Notes: generated from the letters alone by a model not told the origin. A stretch of 64,000 nucleotides of DNA from Streptomyces phaeofaciens (GCF_014648915.1 NZ_BMSA01000016.1:162781-226780), one strand, 5' to 3'; shown: positions 11,140 to 21,300, counted from the first letter of the stretch. Numbers and translations are program-made.

Positions 11140-11476
11140 CGGCGTCTCCTCGTCGTAGGTGCGGCCCCGTGCGGGCATAGCCAGAGCGGGTTTGTGAGGG
11201 GGTGGGCCGGTTATGCGCCATGAGATTGACGCAGCGCGGTTTCGGTGGAGGCCCCTCGTTGTTTCGCCGCCGTGACGAAGGCGCCCGGTGCGTTACGCGT
11301 CGGTGAACTGCCTGATGTTCGCCGAGCGGATCGTTATCGTGGCGCAACCTTCCGAGAAGGAAGGAAACCGGCCGCGGGCGGCCTTCCGATGACCTGGCAT
11401 GGGGGAGCCGAGTCGGGCAGTTCGGGAGGGCCGGCCGCGGCCGGGGTTCTAGGGTTTTCCTCGGTGGGACGGTGTC
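11140..11476. other. amtB-nsdA intergenic region
   Basis: A gap of 337 bp with no supported gene. The right part follows the nsdA stop and contains a GC-rich self-complementary stretch (ggccggccgcggcc, near 11430) that could act as its terminator. The left part is the amtB promoter region with the GlnR-like box described separately. Confidence 0.5.
11239..11276 (-). promoter_or_regulatory. GlnR-box-like operator upstream of amtB
   Basis: Read on the minus strand it is GTCAC-n6-GAAAC-n6-GGGCC-n6-GAAAC. The first two elements match the actinobacterial GlnR consensus (gTnAC-n6-GaAAC) exactly. The second GAAAC repeats at exactly 22 bp, the spacing of the a/b half-sites. The third element is degenerate. 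Location 100-137 bp before the amtB start fits activation under nitrogen limitation. This is a pattern match, not demonstrated binding. Confidence 0.6.
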
Positions 11477-12961
11477 TCAGACCGCCTCGGCCGTCTCCGG
11501 CAGCTCCATGGCGAGCCGCTCCGTGAGGTCCACGACCTCGGACAGCTCGCCGAACTCGCGGACGGCCGTGTCGACCGTCTTTCGAATACGAGTGTTGACG
11601 CGCTCGGAGCGGACCTTCTTCGCCTCCTTCATGGCCTGCGCGGCCAGGGTGGCGCCGCGCTCCGGCTCGCGTTGCAGCAGATGGACCGTGGCCATCCCGA
11701 TCAGGTTCAGCACGTACGAACGCTGGTGGTCGCGGTCGCCCGCGAACAGCCGTACGGCCTTGTCCATCAGGGGCTCGGCCAGCGAGGCGTAGGTGGGGCT
11801 GCGGCCCGCGACATAGGCGAGGTCGCGGAAGGAGTGGCTGTTCTCGCCGTACAGCTCGGCCTCGGAGAAGAAGCGGATCCAGTCGGGGTCCGGCTCGTCC
11901 CACTCCTGAGCCTCGGCGAAGATGTCCTCGGCCATCCGCACCGCCCGCTTGCAGCGCCCCGGCTGCCCCATGTTGGCGAAGGCGCGGGCCTCCATCGCAT
12001 ACAGCATCGACTGGGTGCGCGGGCTCGCACAGTCCCGGCTGCCGTACTGCGCGAGATGGATCAGCTCCAGCGCGTCCTCGGGCCGCGCGAGGTGGATCAT
12101 CTGGCGGCTCATGCTGGACAGGATGTACGAGCCGAGCGGCCGGTCACCTGCCTCCTTCGCGGCGTGCAGGGCGAGCACGAAGTATTTCTGCGCGGTCGGC
12201 TGGAGCCCGACGTCGTAGCTCATCCAGCCGGCCAGCTCGGCCAGTTCGGCGGCGACCTTGAAGAGCCTCCTCGTGGTCGCCTCGGGCTGGGGTTCCTGGA
12301 GGAGGTCCGTCACCTCGTGCAGCTGGCCGACGACCGCCTTGCGGCGCAGGCCGCCGCCGCACTGGGCGTCCCACTGGCGGAACATCACCGTGGTGGACTC
12401 CAGCAGGTCCAGCTCGGGCCGGGAGAGCCGGCCGCGGGCCCGGCTGGTGGGGACGGAGTCCGGCTCCTCCGGCGCGGCCGGCGGCGAGGGCACGAGCCAG
12501 CGCTGCATGGGCTCGATGAGGGACGGGCCCGCGGACAGGGCCAGCGAGGTTCCGAGGAAGCCGCGCCGCGCCAGCATCAGGTCGCTGCGCGAGAACTCGC
12601 TGAGCAGGGCCACCGTCTGCGGACCCGTCCAGGGCAGGTCGACACCGGTCGCCGAGGGCACCTGGCGCGCGGCGCGCAGCCCGAGGTCCTCGACGGAGAC
12701 GACACAGCCGAACCGCTCGGAGAACAGCTCGGACAGGATCCTGGGGATGGGCTCGCGGGGGTTCTCGCCGTCCAGCCAGCGGCGCACGCGCGAGGTGTCC
12801 GTGGAGATGTGGTTGGCACCCAACTGGCGCGCCCGGCGGTTCACTTGACGGGCCAGTTCACCCTTCGACCAGCCGCTGCGCACGAACCACGAAGTGAGCA
12901 GTTCGTTCGGACGCCTGTCGGCGCTCGCAGCGTCACTCCCGCTTCCGCCGTTGCCGCTCAC
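11477..12961 (-). CDS. nsdA: NsdA, negative regulator of sporulation/antibiotic production
   Basis: A 494-residue protein recognised as the Streptomyces NsdA family, whose loss in S. coelicolor raises antibiotic production and sporulation. The N-terminal part (from about residue 20) looks like a helix-turn-helix/replication-initiator-like region (WSKGELARQVNRRARQLG, then STDTSRVRRWLDGENP). The C-terminal half is a series of TPR-like helical pairs. Biochemical function is unknown. The GTG at 12961 follows a GGGGGCG sequence and gives the expected VSGNGG start. An ATG 15 codons upstream is in frame but lacks support. It is monocistronic, with about 450 bp of upstream space for regulation. Confidence 0.9.
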   Translation of the reverse strand: MSGNGGSGSDAASADRRPNELLTSWFVRSGWSKGELARQVNRRARQLGANHISTDTSRVRRWLDGENPREPIPRILSELFSERFGCVVSVEDLGLRAARQVPSATGVDLPWTGPQTVALLSEFSRSDLMLARRGFLGTSLALSAGPSLIEPMQRWLVPSPPAAPEEPDSVPTSRARGRLSRPELDLLESTTVMFRQWDAQCGGGLRRKAVVGQLHEVTDLLQEPQPEATTRRLFKVAAELAELAGWMSYDVGLQPTAQKYFVLALHAAKEAGDRPLGSYILSSMSRQMIHLARPEDALELIHLAQYGSRDCASPRTQSMLYAMEARAFANMGQPGRCKRAVRMAEDIFAEAQEWDEPDPDWIRFFSEAELYGENSHSFRDLAYVAGRSPTYASLAEPLMDKAVRLFAGDRDHQRSYVLNLIGMATVHLLQREPERGATLAAQAMKEAKKVRSERVNTRIRKTVDTAVREFGELSEVVDLTERLAMELPETAEAV

Positions 12962-13408
12962 TGGAACGCCCCCATCCCTGAGACCACTTGTCACTGAGTG
13001 CGCCAAGCCTTATCAGAATGCCGGTAAATACGGCCTGTCGTCCGGTAGTTGTCACCCTTCGAACGGAAAGCCGACTTGCCTCCGGCATACCCACAAGCGC
13101 ATGTGCCTCCAGGACCCGCACACTCAAAGTAATCCTACGATCACTGGTCCGGCCATGGCGATCCCGGAAACGCCACCATTCGCCACCCCTTCGAATGAAC
13201 TCCCGATGACTCGTACGCGATTCACTTGACGGTGGACGGCCGAGGGCGAGCGGAGCGAAGCACTCAGGGGCGCACACGGCCGACCGCACCACCCTGGGAG
13301 CTTCCGGACGCCGCCTGCACACTACGGCCGAAGGGAAGCGAAACCACGCAGAGTTACTACATGCGTCCGTTACGTAACCATCAACGCGTCGGACCCGTTG
13401 GAGGGGGC
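12962..13408. other. nsdA / prim-pol divergent intergenic region
   Basis: A divergent promoter region of 447 bp. No convincing gene is visible. There is a perfect 10-bp palindrome gttacgtaac at 13369-13378, 31 bp before the prim-pol gene, preceded by another gttac at 13353, which could be a regulator site. No canonical -35/-10 pair stands out. Confidence 0.4.
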
Positions 13409-14065
13409 ATGGGCTTCACGATCGGCGGCATTCGCGAGATCCGCTCCGGCGCGCGCAGGCGCGGTCGCTCGTCCGAGTGCACCGCGGTCGCCGAGTTCAC
13501 GGGGCTGTGGGGCTGGGACGTGGTGCCGGGTGCCCGGGCCGCGGCGGGCGTCTGCTCGTGCGGCCGCGCCGGCTGCCGCGAGCCCGGCGCGCATCCCCTG
13601 CTCTTCGCCCCGCGGGTGCCGGCCGGCGCCACGCTCGACGACGTCACCCGGACCTGGGCGGAGTACCCGGGCGCCACGGTGATGCTGCCGGTCGGCCAGG
13701 CGTTCGACGTGATCGAGGTCGCGGAACCCGCCGGACGCCGCGCCCTGGTCCGCCTGGAGCGCATGGGCCTCCCCCTCGGCCCGGTCTCCGTCACTCCCGA
13801 GGGCCGCACCCAGTTCTTCGTCGCCCCCGGCGCCGCCGCCGAACTGACCGGCCTCCTCTACCGCATGGGCTGGGACGACCCGGCCTCCCTCGACCTGCAC
13901 GGCCTCGGCCCCGGTGCGTACGTCACGGCCCCGCCCTCCGACCGCGGCGGCCTCGGCCCGGTCCGCTGGCTGCGCCCGCCCGCGCTGGACTCGGCGACCA
14001 GGCCCCCGGAGGCCCGGCTGCTGCTGGGGACGCTGGCGTACGTGGCGCACCGGTCGCGGGCCTGA
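13409..14065 (+). CDS. Prim-pol N-terminal-domain-like protein
   Basis: A 218-residue protein resembling the short actinobacterial 'bifunctional DNA primase/polymerase, N-terminal' proteins. It has the Cys/His cluster CSCGRAGCREPGAHP (about residues 48-62), typical of that domain, then a WAEYPGATVMLPVG stretch, while the primase acidic catalytic residues are not obvious to me. These stand-alone proteins are abundant in Streptomyces chromosomes and their role is not established. The ATG at 13409 follows a GGAGGGGG Shine-Dalgarno immediately upstream. It is single-gene, convergent with ftsY across a hairpin. Confidence 0.7.
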   Translation: MGFTIGGIREIRSGARRRGRSSECTAVAEFTGLWGWDVVPGARAAAGVCSCGRAGCREPGAHPLLFAPRVPAGATLDDVTRTWAEYPGATVMLPVGQAFDVIEVAEPAGRRALVRLERMGLPLGPVSVTPEGRTQFFVAPGAAAELTGLLYRMGWDDPASLDLHGLGPGAYVTAPPSDRGGLGPVRWLRPPALDSATRPPEARLLLGTLAYVAHRSRA

Positions 14066-14096
14066 GCCCCACGGCCGTCCGGACGCCGTACACAGC

Positions 14097-14135
14097 GAAG
14101 CGCCCGCTCCCACTGCACCTGGGGGCGGGCGCTTC
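14097..14135. terminator. Bidirectional hairpin between prim-pol gene and ftsY
   Basis: Arms gaagcgcccgctccc and gggggcgggcgcttc pair over 15 bp with one wobble, around a 9-base loop. It sits in the 97-bp gap between two convergent genes, so it can terminate both. Confidence 0.75.
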
Positions 14136-14162
14136 TCGCGGCGGATCCGTAAAGGCGCGCGT

Positions 14163-15377
14163 TCAGTCTCCGATAAGGGCGTCAACGAACGCCTCCGGCT
14201 CGAACGGCGCCAGGTCGTCCGCGCCCTCGCCGAGCCCGACGAGCTTGACCGGGACGCCCAGCTCGCGCTGGACGGCGACCACGATGCCGCCCTTGGCCGT
14301 GCCGTCGAGCTTGGTCAGCACGATGCCGGTGATGTCGACGACCTCGGCGAAGACGCGGGCCTGGACCAGCCCGTTCTGCCCGGTGGTCGCGTCCAGGACC
14401 AGCAGCACCTCGTCGAGCGGGGCGTGCTTCTCGACGACCCGCTTGACCTTGCCCAGCTCGTCCATGAGGCCGGTCTTGGTGTGGAGCCGGCCGGCGGTGT
14501 CGATGAGGACCACGTCGACCCCCATCTCCTTGCCCTCCTTCACCGCGTCGAAGGCGACGGAGGCGGGGTCACCGGCCTCCGGTCCGCGCACGGTGTGGGC
14601 GCCGACCCGCTCGCCCCAGGTCTGGAGCTGGTCGGCGGCGGCGGCCCGGAAGGTGTCGGCGGCGCCCAGGACGACGGTCCGGCCGTCGGCCACGAGCACC
14701 CGCGCGAGCTTGCCGGTGGTGGTGGTCTTGCCGGTGCCGTTGACCCCGACGACCATCACGATGCCGGGCTTGCGGTCCGCGGGCTCGGTCTTCACGACGC
14801 GGTCCATGTCGGTGCCGACCAGCGTGAGCAGCTCCTCGCGCAGCAGGCCGCGCAGCTCCGCGGGGGTGCGGGTGCCGAGCACCTTGACGCGCTCGCGCAA
14901 CCGCCCGACCAGCTCTTCGGTGGGCAGCACGCCGACGTCGGCGGTGAGCAGGGTGTCCTCGATCTCCTCCCAGGTGTCGTCGTCGAGGTGCTCGCGCGAG
15001 AGCAGCGTGAGCAGGCCCTTGCCGAGAGCGTTCTGGGAACGGGAGAGCCGGGCGCGCAGGCGGACGAGCCGCCCCGCGGTGGGCTCCGGGATCTCGATCT
15101 CCGGAGCCTCGACGGTGAGGTCGGCGGGCGGCTCCTCGACCGCGACCCCGGCCGGGGCGCCGTCGGGAAGATCCACCTCCTCGATCGTGCGGCGCGGTTC
15201 GTCGCGCGGCGTCTCGGCCTCGTCGCCGACCTGCGGCTCGGCCGGGGGTGCGGTGATGTCGGGCGCTGCGGGCGGCGGCGGGGGCAGCGACTTCTTCCGC
15301 CGGCTGCCGACGACGAGCCCGCCGAGCACACCGAGCACCAGCACGGCGATGACTACAACAAGGATGACGGTTTCCAT
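14163..15377 (-). CDS. ftsY: SRP receptor FtsY
   Basis: Membrane-associated GTPase that receives SRP-ribosome complexes. The 404 residues begin with a transmembrane segment (about 4-25, METVILVVVIAVLVLG), unlike the peripheral E. coli protein but usual for actinobacteria. An acidic Pro-rich linker follows (about 30-110), then the NG domain with P-loop GVNGTGKTTTTGKLA, DTAGRLHTK and TKLDGTAKGG. The ATG at 15377 places the hydrophobic segment at the N-terminus. Ffh is encoded about 8 kb away. The gene is monocistronic between hairpin-bounded neighbours. Confidence 0.96.
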   Translation of the reverse strand: METVILVVVIAVLVLGVLGGLVVGSRRKKSLPPPPPAAPDITAPPAEPQVGDEAETPRDEPRRTIEEVDLPDGAPAGVAVEEPPADLTVEAPEIEIPEPTAGRLVRLRARLSRSQNALGKGLLTLLSREHLDDDTWEEIEDTLLTADVGVLPTEELVGRLRERVKVLGTRTPAELRGLLREELLTLVGTDMDRVVKTEPADRKPGIVMVVGVNGTGKTTTTGKLARVLVADGRTVVLGAADTFRAAAADQLQTWGERVGAHTVRGPEAGDPASVAFDAVKEGKEMGVDVVLIDTAGRLHTKTGLMDELGKVKRVVEKHAPLDEVLLVLDATTGQNGLVQARVFAEVVDITGIVLTKLDGTAKGGIVVAVQRELGVPVKLVGLGEGADDLAPFEPEAFVDALIGD

Positions 15378-15521
15378 AACCCGTCCAGTATGCGCGACCC
15401 CCCTGCGCCGGGGCCGTCTCCGCCGCCGTGGCCGGTGCGTCGGAACGGGCGGCACCGTACCCCTGGTTACCTGATGGAGTGTCAGCTAACGTCCCCCCTC
15501 CACCACGAAGGGGGGCCTCCC

Positions 15522-16493
15522 ATGCCCGTCACCGTCGTCCGTTTCAACCTCGTCGCCCCCGGCGCCTCCCCCGCCGAGCTGGGCGTCCGCTACCGGGCCG
15601 CCCTGGAGATGGCCGCGTACGCCGACGAGCACGGGATCACCACCGTGCAGACCGAGGAGCACCACGGCGTCGAGAACAACTGGCTGCCGTCGCCGTTCGC
15701 CTTCGCGGGCGCGGTACTGGGCGCGACCCGGCGCCTCGCGGTCACGGTCTCGGCGGTGATCGGCCCGCTGCACGACCCGCTGCGGCTGGCCGAGGACATC
15801 GCCGTACTGGATCTGCTGAGCGGCGGCCGGCTGGTCACGGTCGCCGGGATCGGCTACCGGCCGGCGGAGTACGCGCGGGCCGGCGTGGACTGGAAGCGGC
15901 GCGGCCGGCTCCAGGACGAGCTGCTGGAGACCGTACTGAAGGCCTGGACGGGCGAGGAGTTCGCGTACCGGGGCCGTACCGTGCGGGTCACCCCGCGTCC
16001 GCAGACCGACCCGCACCCCCTGCTCCTGGTCGGGGGCTCCTCACGGGCCGCCGCCCGCCGGGCCGCCCGGCTCGGCCTGCCGTTCTTCCCCAGCGCGCAC
16101 CTGCCGGAGCTGGAGGCGTACTACAAGGAGCGGCTGGTGGAGTACGGCACGGAGGGCTGGACGATGATGCCGGCCGCCGAGACCCCGCTGCTGCACGTGG
16201 CCGACGACCCGGACCGGGCCTGGGCCGCCTACGGGCGGCACTTCCTGCACGAGGCCCGGACCTACGCCTCCTGGCAGTCCGAGGAGATCCGCTCGGCGGT
16301 GCGGTCGGGTGCGACGACCGTGGACGAGCTGCGCGCGGAGGGCGTGTACCGGATCCTCACACCGGACGAGTGCGTGGCGCAGGGACTCGACCACCTCGTC
16401 CTGCATCCGCTGGCGGGCGGAATGCCGGTGGAGGAGGGCTGGCGCAGCCTCCGACTGCTCGCGGAGCGGGTGCTTCCGGCACTGGGGGACTGA
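15522..16493 (+). CDS. LLM-class flavin-dependent oxidoreductase
   Basis: A 323-residue member of the bacterial luciferase-like monooxygenase superfamily (F420- or FMN-dependent TIM barrel). Typical features are TVQTEEHHG near residue 43, LSGGRLVTVAGIGYRPAEY in the middle, and LLLVGGSSRAAARRAARLGLP towards the C-terminal half. The cofactor cannot be decided from sequence, but a cofC gene for F420 synthesis is in this window. The ATG at 15522 lies after 'aaggggggcctccc'. The substrate is unknown. The 3' flank carries a tandem repeat array and then a strong terminator. Confidence 0.85.
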   Translation: MPVTVVRFNLVAPGASPAELGVRYRAALEMAAYADEHGITTVQTEEHHGVENNWLPSPFAFAGAVLGATRRLAVTVSAVIGPLHDPLRLAEDIAVLDLLSGGRLVTVAGIGYRPAEYARAGVDWKRRGRLQDELLETVLKAWTGEEFAYRGRTVRVTPRPQTDPHPLLLVGGSSRAAARRAARLGLPFFPSAHLPELEAYYKERLVEYGTEGWTMMPAAETPLLHVADDPDRAWAAYGRHFLHEARTYASWQSEEIRSAVRSGATTVDELRAEGVYRILTPDECVAQGLDHLVLHPLAGGMPVEEGWRSLRLLAERVLPALGD

Positions 16494-16495
16494 GG

Positions 16496-16607
16496 GTCGG
16501 CGACTGGGTGTCGGCTTCTGGAGGTCGGCTTCAGGGGGTCGGCTTCAGGGGGTCGGCTTCAGGGGGTCGGCTTCTGGAGGTCGGATTCTGGAGGTCGGCT
16601 TCCGGGG
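16496..16607. repeat. Eight-copy 14-bp tandem repeat
   Basis: Eight units of 14 bp in register, with the core gtcggcttcagggg and variants gtcggcttctggag, gtcggattctggag, gtcggcttccgggg and a diverged first unit. It starts 3 bp after the monooxygenase stop codon and ends just before the terminator. Its likely fate is replication slippage, so copy number may vary among strains. Confidence 0.9.
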
Positions 16608-16613
16608 AACGAG

Positions 16614-16658
16614 ACCGCCGCCCCCGGTCCGGGCTGTGACCGGGCCGGGGGCGGCGGT
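16614..16658. terminator. Bidirectional hairpin between LLM oxidoreductase and glcP
   Basis: Nineteen-base arms beginning accgccgcccccgg pair with a single T-G wobble around a 7-base loop. Both convergent genes end toward it. Confidence 0.8.
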
Positions 16659-16732
16659 GGGATACGAGGAGAGGGGCAGCGGGGACTTGGCCCTTCTCCC
16701 CGAGTACGGGGGCCGGTGGCGTACCGGGCCGG

Positions 16733-18151
16733 TCAGCCCATCTCCTCCAGCGCCTTGCCCTTCGTCTCCTTGACGTACTTCAGGACGAACGGGACGGACA
16801 GCGCGGCGAAGGCCGCGTAGATCACGTAGGTGACGGAGAGGTTCCAGTCGGCCAGCGACGGGAAGCTCGCGGTGATCGCCCAGTTGGCGATCCACTGCGC
16901 GGAGGCGGCGACGCCGAGGGCGGCGGCGCGGATCCGGTTGGGGAACATCTCGCCGAGCATGACCCAGACGACCACACCCCACGACAGGGCGAAGAACAGC
17001 ACGAACACATGGGCGGCGATCAGGGCGATCCAGCCCTGGGTGGCCGGGAGCTTGCCGTCGACGAGGTCGAAGGAGAACGCCCAGGCCTCCAGCGCGAGGC
17101 CCACCACCATGCCGATCGAGCCGATGATGGCGAGCGGACGGCGGCCGACACGGTCCACGAAGATCATCGCGATCACGGTGCCGACGATGTTGATGATCGA
17201 CGTGGTGAAGGAGTAGAAGAAGGAGTCCGCCGGGTCCACGCCGACCGACTGCCACAGCGTCGAGGAGTAGTAGAACGCGACGTTGATGCCGACGAACTGC
17301 TGGAAGACCGACAGGCCGATACCGATCCAGACGATCGGCTTGAAGAAGAAGCCGCCGCCGAGCAGGTCCTTGAAGGTGGACTTGTGCTCGCTGTTCATGG
17401 CCTGCTCGATCTCGGTGACGCGGGCATCCAGGTCGCCGCTCTCACCCTCGACCTCGGCGAGGATCTCGCGGGCCCGCTCACGCTTGCCGACGGAGATCAG
17501 GAAGCGCGGGGACTCGGGGATGGCGAAGGAGAGCAGCCCGTACAGGACGGCCGGGACGACCATCACGCCGAGCATGACCTGCCAGGCCTCCAGGCCCATC
17601 AGCGTGCCGCGCTGGTCGCCGCCTGCGGCGTTGAGCAGACCCCAGTTGACCAGCTGCGAGATGGCGATGCCGATGACGATCGCGGCCTGCTGGAAGGAGC
17701 CGAGCCGGCCGCGGTAGGCGGGCGGGGCCACCTCGGCGATGTAGGCGGGGCCGATGACCGAGGCCATGCCGATGGCGAAGCCGCCGACGACGCGCCACAG
17801 GGCGAAGTCCCACAGCGAGAAGGGCAGCGCGGAGCCGACGGCGCTGACCGTGAAGAGCACGGCGGCTATCTGCATGACGCGGATCCGGCCGATGCGGTCG
17901 GCGATCCGGCCCGCGGTGGCGGCGCCGACGGCGCAGCCGATCAGGGCGATGGCGATGACCTGCGCCAGGGCCGCCGAGCCGATGTCGTAGCGGTCCCGGA
18001 TGGCCTCGACGGCGCCGTTGATCACGGAGCTGTCGTAGCCGAAGAGGAAGCCGCCCATCGCGGCCGCCGCCGCGATGAAGATGACATGCCCGAGATGATC
18101 GGGATGAGCCGTCCGGGCTCCCGGCTTGGGTGTCTGCGCTGTGCTGGTCAC
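16733..18151 (-). CDS. glcP: Glucose permease GlcP, MFS sugar porter
   Basis: Major facilitator superfamily sugar/proton symporter of 472 residues with twelve transmembrane helices. Sugar-porter signatures are present: GRIADRIGRIRVM between TM2 and TM3, PESPRFL in the central loop, FQQFVGINVAFYYSS in TM7, VDRVGRRPL between TM8 and TM9, and a C-terminal VKETKGKALEEM. Position beside smc and ftsY and sequence match the S. coelicolor glcP1 permease, the main PTS-independent glucose uptake route. The GTG at 18151 has GAGGAG 7 bases upstream. It is divergent from nothing and lies downstream of smc on the same strand, with a 200-bp promoter region. Confidence 0.93.
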   Translation of the reverse strand: MTSTAQTPKPGARTAHPDHLGHVIFIAAAAAMGGFLFGYDSSVINGAVEAIRDRYDIGSAALAQVIAIALIGCAVGAATAGRIADRIGRIRVMQIAAVLFTVSAVGSALPFSLWDFALWRVVGGFAIGMASVIGPAYIAEVAPPAYRGRLGSFQQAAIVIGIAISQLVNWGLLNAAGGDQRGTLMGLEAWQVMLGVMVVPAVLYGLLSFAIPESPRFLISVGKRERAREILAEVEGESGDLDARVTEIEQAMNSEHKSTFKDLLGGGFFFKPIVWIGIGLSVFQQFVGINVAFYYSSTLWQSVGVDPADSFFYSFTTSIINIVGTVIAMIFVDRVGRRPLAIIGSIGMVVGLALEAWAFSFDLVDGKLPATQGWIALIAAHVFVLFFALSWGVVVWVMLGEMFPNRIRAAALGVAASAQWIANWAITASFPSLADWNLSVTYVIYAAFAALSVPFVLKYVKETKGKALEEMG

Positions 18152-18214
18152 GTTCAACTCCTCGGGCCGCCGGCAGCGCTGCCGACGTGGGGGGCCTCCC
18201 AGATAGGTGCTACC

Positions 18215-18288
18215 TGAAGGCAAATCCGACGTCGACGAGAGTATGCCTTCAAGACCCGAAATCAAACAGGGGGAATTGTGAGATCACA
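18215..18288 (-). promoter_or_regulatory. Two inverted repeats upstream of glcP
   Basis: An 8-bp inverted repeat, tgaaggca...tgccttca (18215-18251, arms 21 bp apart), and a second, tgtga-ga-tcaca (18277-18288), lie 64-137 bp before the glcP start. They are candidate operators for glucose-linked control. The second resembles half-sites of Crp but has a 2-bp spacer, so it is not a Crp site. Confidence 0.4.
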
Positions 18289-18353
18289 GACACAGGAAAC
18301 CCACATGTGTTCACTTCTTGAACTCGTGCGGGGATGCAGGAGGTTGGCGGAGG

Positions 18354-21300
18354 TCAGCGCAGCCGCTGGCTGATCACCTTGGACACCCCGTCGCCCTGCA
18401 TGGACACGCCGTACAGCGCGTCGGCGACCTCCATGGTCCGCTTCTGGTGCGTGATCACGATCAGCTGCGAGGACTCCTGGAGCTCCTGCATGATCCGGAT
18501 CAGCCGCTGGAGGTTGGTGTCGTCGAGGGCCGCCTCGACCTCGTCCATGACGTAGAACGGGCTGGGCCGGGCCTTGAAGATGGACACCAGCATGGCGACG
18601 GCGGTCAGCGACCGCTCGCCGCCGGAGAGCAGGCTGAGCCGCTTGACCTTCTTGCCCGGCGGCCGGGCCTCGACGTCCACGCCCGTGGTGAGCATGTTGT
18701 CGGGATCGGTGAGGATCAGCCGCCCGTCCCCGCCGGGGAAGAGCCGGCTGAACACCCCCTCGAACTCCCGCGCCGTGTCCCGGAACGCCTCGGTGAAGAC
18801 CTGCTCGACGCGTTCGTCGACCTCCTTGACCACCTGGAGCAGGTCGGCACGGGTCTTCTTCAGGTCCTCCAGCTGCTCGCTGAGGAACTTGTGGCGTTCC
18901 TCCAGCGCGGCGAACTCCTCCAGCGCGAGCGGGTTCACCTTGCCCAGCTGCTGGTACGCCCGCTCGGCGGCCTTCAGCCGCTTCTCCTGCTCCGCCCGCA
19001 CGAAGGGCACGGGCTGGTTGCGGGGATGCTCGGGATCCTCCGGCAGCTCCTCGCCCTCGGCGGGCAACGAGGGCGGGACGAGCTGGCGGGGACCGTACTC
19101 GGAGACGAGCCCGGCGGGCTCCACGCCCAGCTCCTCCAGCGCCCTGGTCTCCAGCTGCTCGATCCGCAGCCGCTTCTCGGCCCCGAGGACCTCGCCCCGG
19201 TGGACGGAGTCCGTCAGCTTGTCCAGCTCGCCCTTGAGGTCACGCCCGGCGGTACGGGCGGCGGCCAGCTCCTGCTCGCGGCGCGCCTTGGCGGCCTCGG
19301 CGGCGACGCGCTCGGCGTCGGCCCGGCCGAGGGACACCTCGACATGGGCGAGCAGCTGCCGGGCGCCGGAGGAGACGGCCTCGGCGACGGCGGCCTCGTG
19401 CCGCAGCCGGGCCCGCCGCTGCTCGGCACGCGCGCGTGCCTCGCGCTCCGCCCGCGCGGCCCGGTCCAGCCCGTCGGCCCGCCCGGCGAGCCCCTTCACC
19501 CGCTCCTCGTGCGTACGGACCTGGAGACGCGCCTCCATCTCGGTCTGGCGGGCGTTCGCCCCGTCGGCGGCGAGCCGGTCCCGCACCGAGGTGTCGGGCT
19601 CCTCCTCGACCGGCATCTCCTCGGCGACGGCCAGCCGTTCGGCCAGCACCTCGGCCTCTTCCACGGCCCTGTCGAGCGCGTCCTGGGCCCGTGTTGCGGC
19701 GGCGGTGGACCGCTCGGCCTCACCCGCGGCACCGCGCGCCTGGCCGGCGAGCCGTCCGAGCTGCTGCGCGACGGCCGACTTCTCCCGGTCGGCGGCCCGC
19801 CGCCGCTCCCCCAGCTCCTCGACCAGCGCGGCACACTCCCCGCGGCGCTCACCGGCCGCGTGCTGCGCCTCAGTCAGCTCCTCGCACCGCACCGCCAGTT
19901 CCTCCAGCTCGGCGGCGGCCTCGTCGACGGACGCCTGCACTTCGAGCAGGCTGGGCGCCCCGGCCGACCCACCGTGCGCGAAGTGCGCCCCGAGCAGGTC
20001 GCCCTCGGCGGTGACGGCGGTGAGGTCGGGCCGCGCGTAGACGAGTTCCTCGGCGTCCTCCAGCGTGCCGACGACGACGATCCCGTGCAGCAGCCGCCGC
20101 ACGGCGGCCATCAGCTCGGAGGGCCCACGAACGAGATCGGCGGCGTACGGCGGCCCGTCCGGCCGTGGCTCCTGCGCCGCGGGCTCGGGGGCGCCGCTCA
20201 GCAGCAGCGCCGCCCGCCCCGCGTCCTGCTTGCGCAGCAGGCGGATGGCCTCGGCGGCCGAGGCGGGGGTGGTCACGGCGATCGCGTCGGCCGCCGCGCC
20301 GAAGGCGGCCGCCAGCGCGACCTCGTGTCCGGGGGTGACGGTCAGCAGTTCCGCCACCGGTCCGAGCAGTCCGGCGAGCCGGTCGCGCGCGCCGAGCAGC
20401 GCGCCCGTGCCGTCCTTGCGGCGCAGGCCGAGGGCGAGGGCCTCGTGGCGGGCCCGGGTCGCGGCGCGCCGGCGTTCGGCCGCGGTGGCCGCCTCGCGGG
20501 CGGCGGACAGCGCGGCCTCCGCCTCCGCCAGCCGCCGCTTCGCCGCCTCGTGCAGCTCGGCCAGTTCCACGTCCCCGGCGTCGAGGCCGTCGACCTCCGC
20601 CTTCAGGGCCTCGTACTCCTCCTGCGCGGTGACGGCCCGTTCCTGGGCCTCGTCCCGGGCGGCGGCCAGCCGGTCGATCTCGGCCTGGGCGGAGGCGGCG
20701 CGTGAGCGGGCCGCGTTGACCTGGCCGTTCAGCCGGGCGAGACCCTCGCGCCGGTCGGCGATGGCGCGGGCGACGTCCTTCAGCCGCCGTTCCTCGACGG
20801 CGAGTTCCCGTTCCAGGTCGGCGCGGTGGGAGACGGTGTCGTCCAGGGCGTGCTGGGCCGCTTCCAGGGCGGCCTCCAGTTCGGCCTCCTGCTCGCGGAC
20901 GCGGGCGGCCTCGCGCTCCATGTCCTCGGGGTCGCGGCCGCGCCGCTCCTCGGGGGGCGCGGAGGTGGCGCTCTTCACCCGGGCGTCGGCGAGCGAGATC
21001 GTGCCGCGGACGCGTTCGGCGAGCTGGGACAGTTCGTACCAGGTCTGCTGGGCGCGCTGGAGGCGTGGCGCGAGCCGCCGTACCTGGTCCTCCAGGAGCG
21101 CCTCGCGCTGGAGGGCCTTGCGCAGCTCCTGCTCGGCGGCTTCCTTGCGTTCCTTGAGCGCGGCCTCGTCGGCCACCTCGGCCCGGAGCGCCTCCCGCAG
21201 CCGTACGAGATCGTCGGCCAGCAGCCGGAGCCGGGCGTCGCGCAGGTCCGCCTGGATGACGGCGGCTCTTCTGGCCACCGCCGCCTGGCGGCCCAGCGGC

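Noticed and set aside
18277..18288. Crp site in the glcP promoter (tgtga-ga-tcaca)
   Set aside because: The half-sites are spaced by 2 instead of 6 bp, so it does not fit the Crp consensus. Kept only as an inverted repeat.
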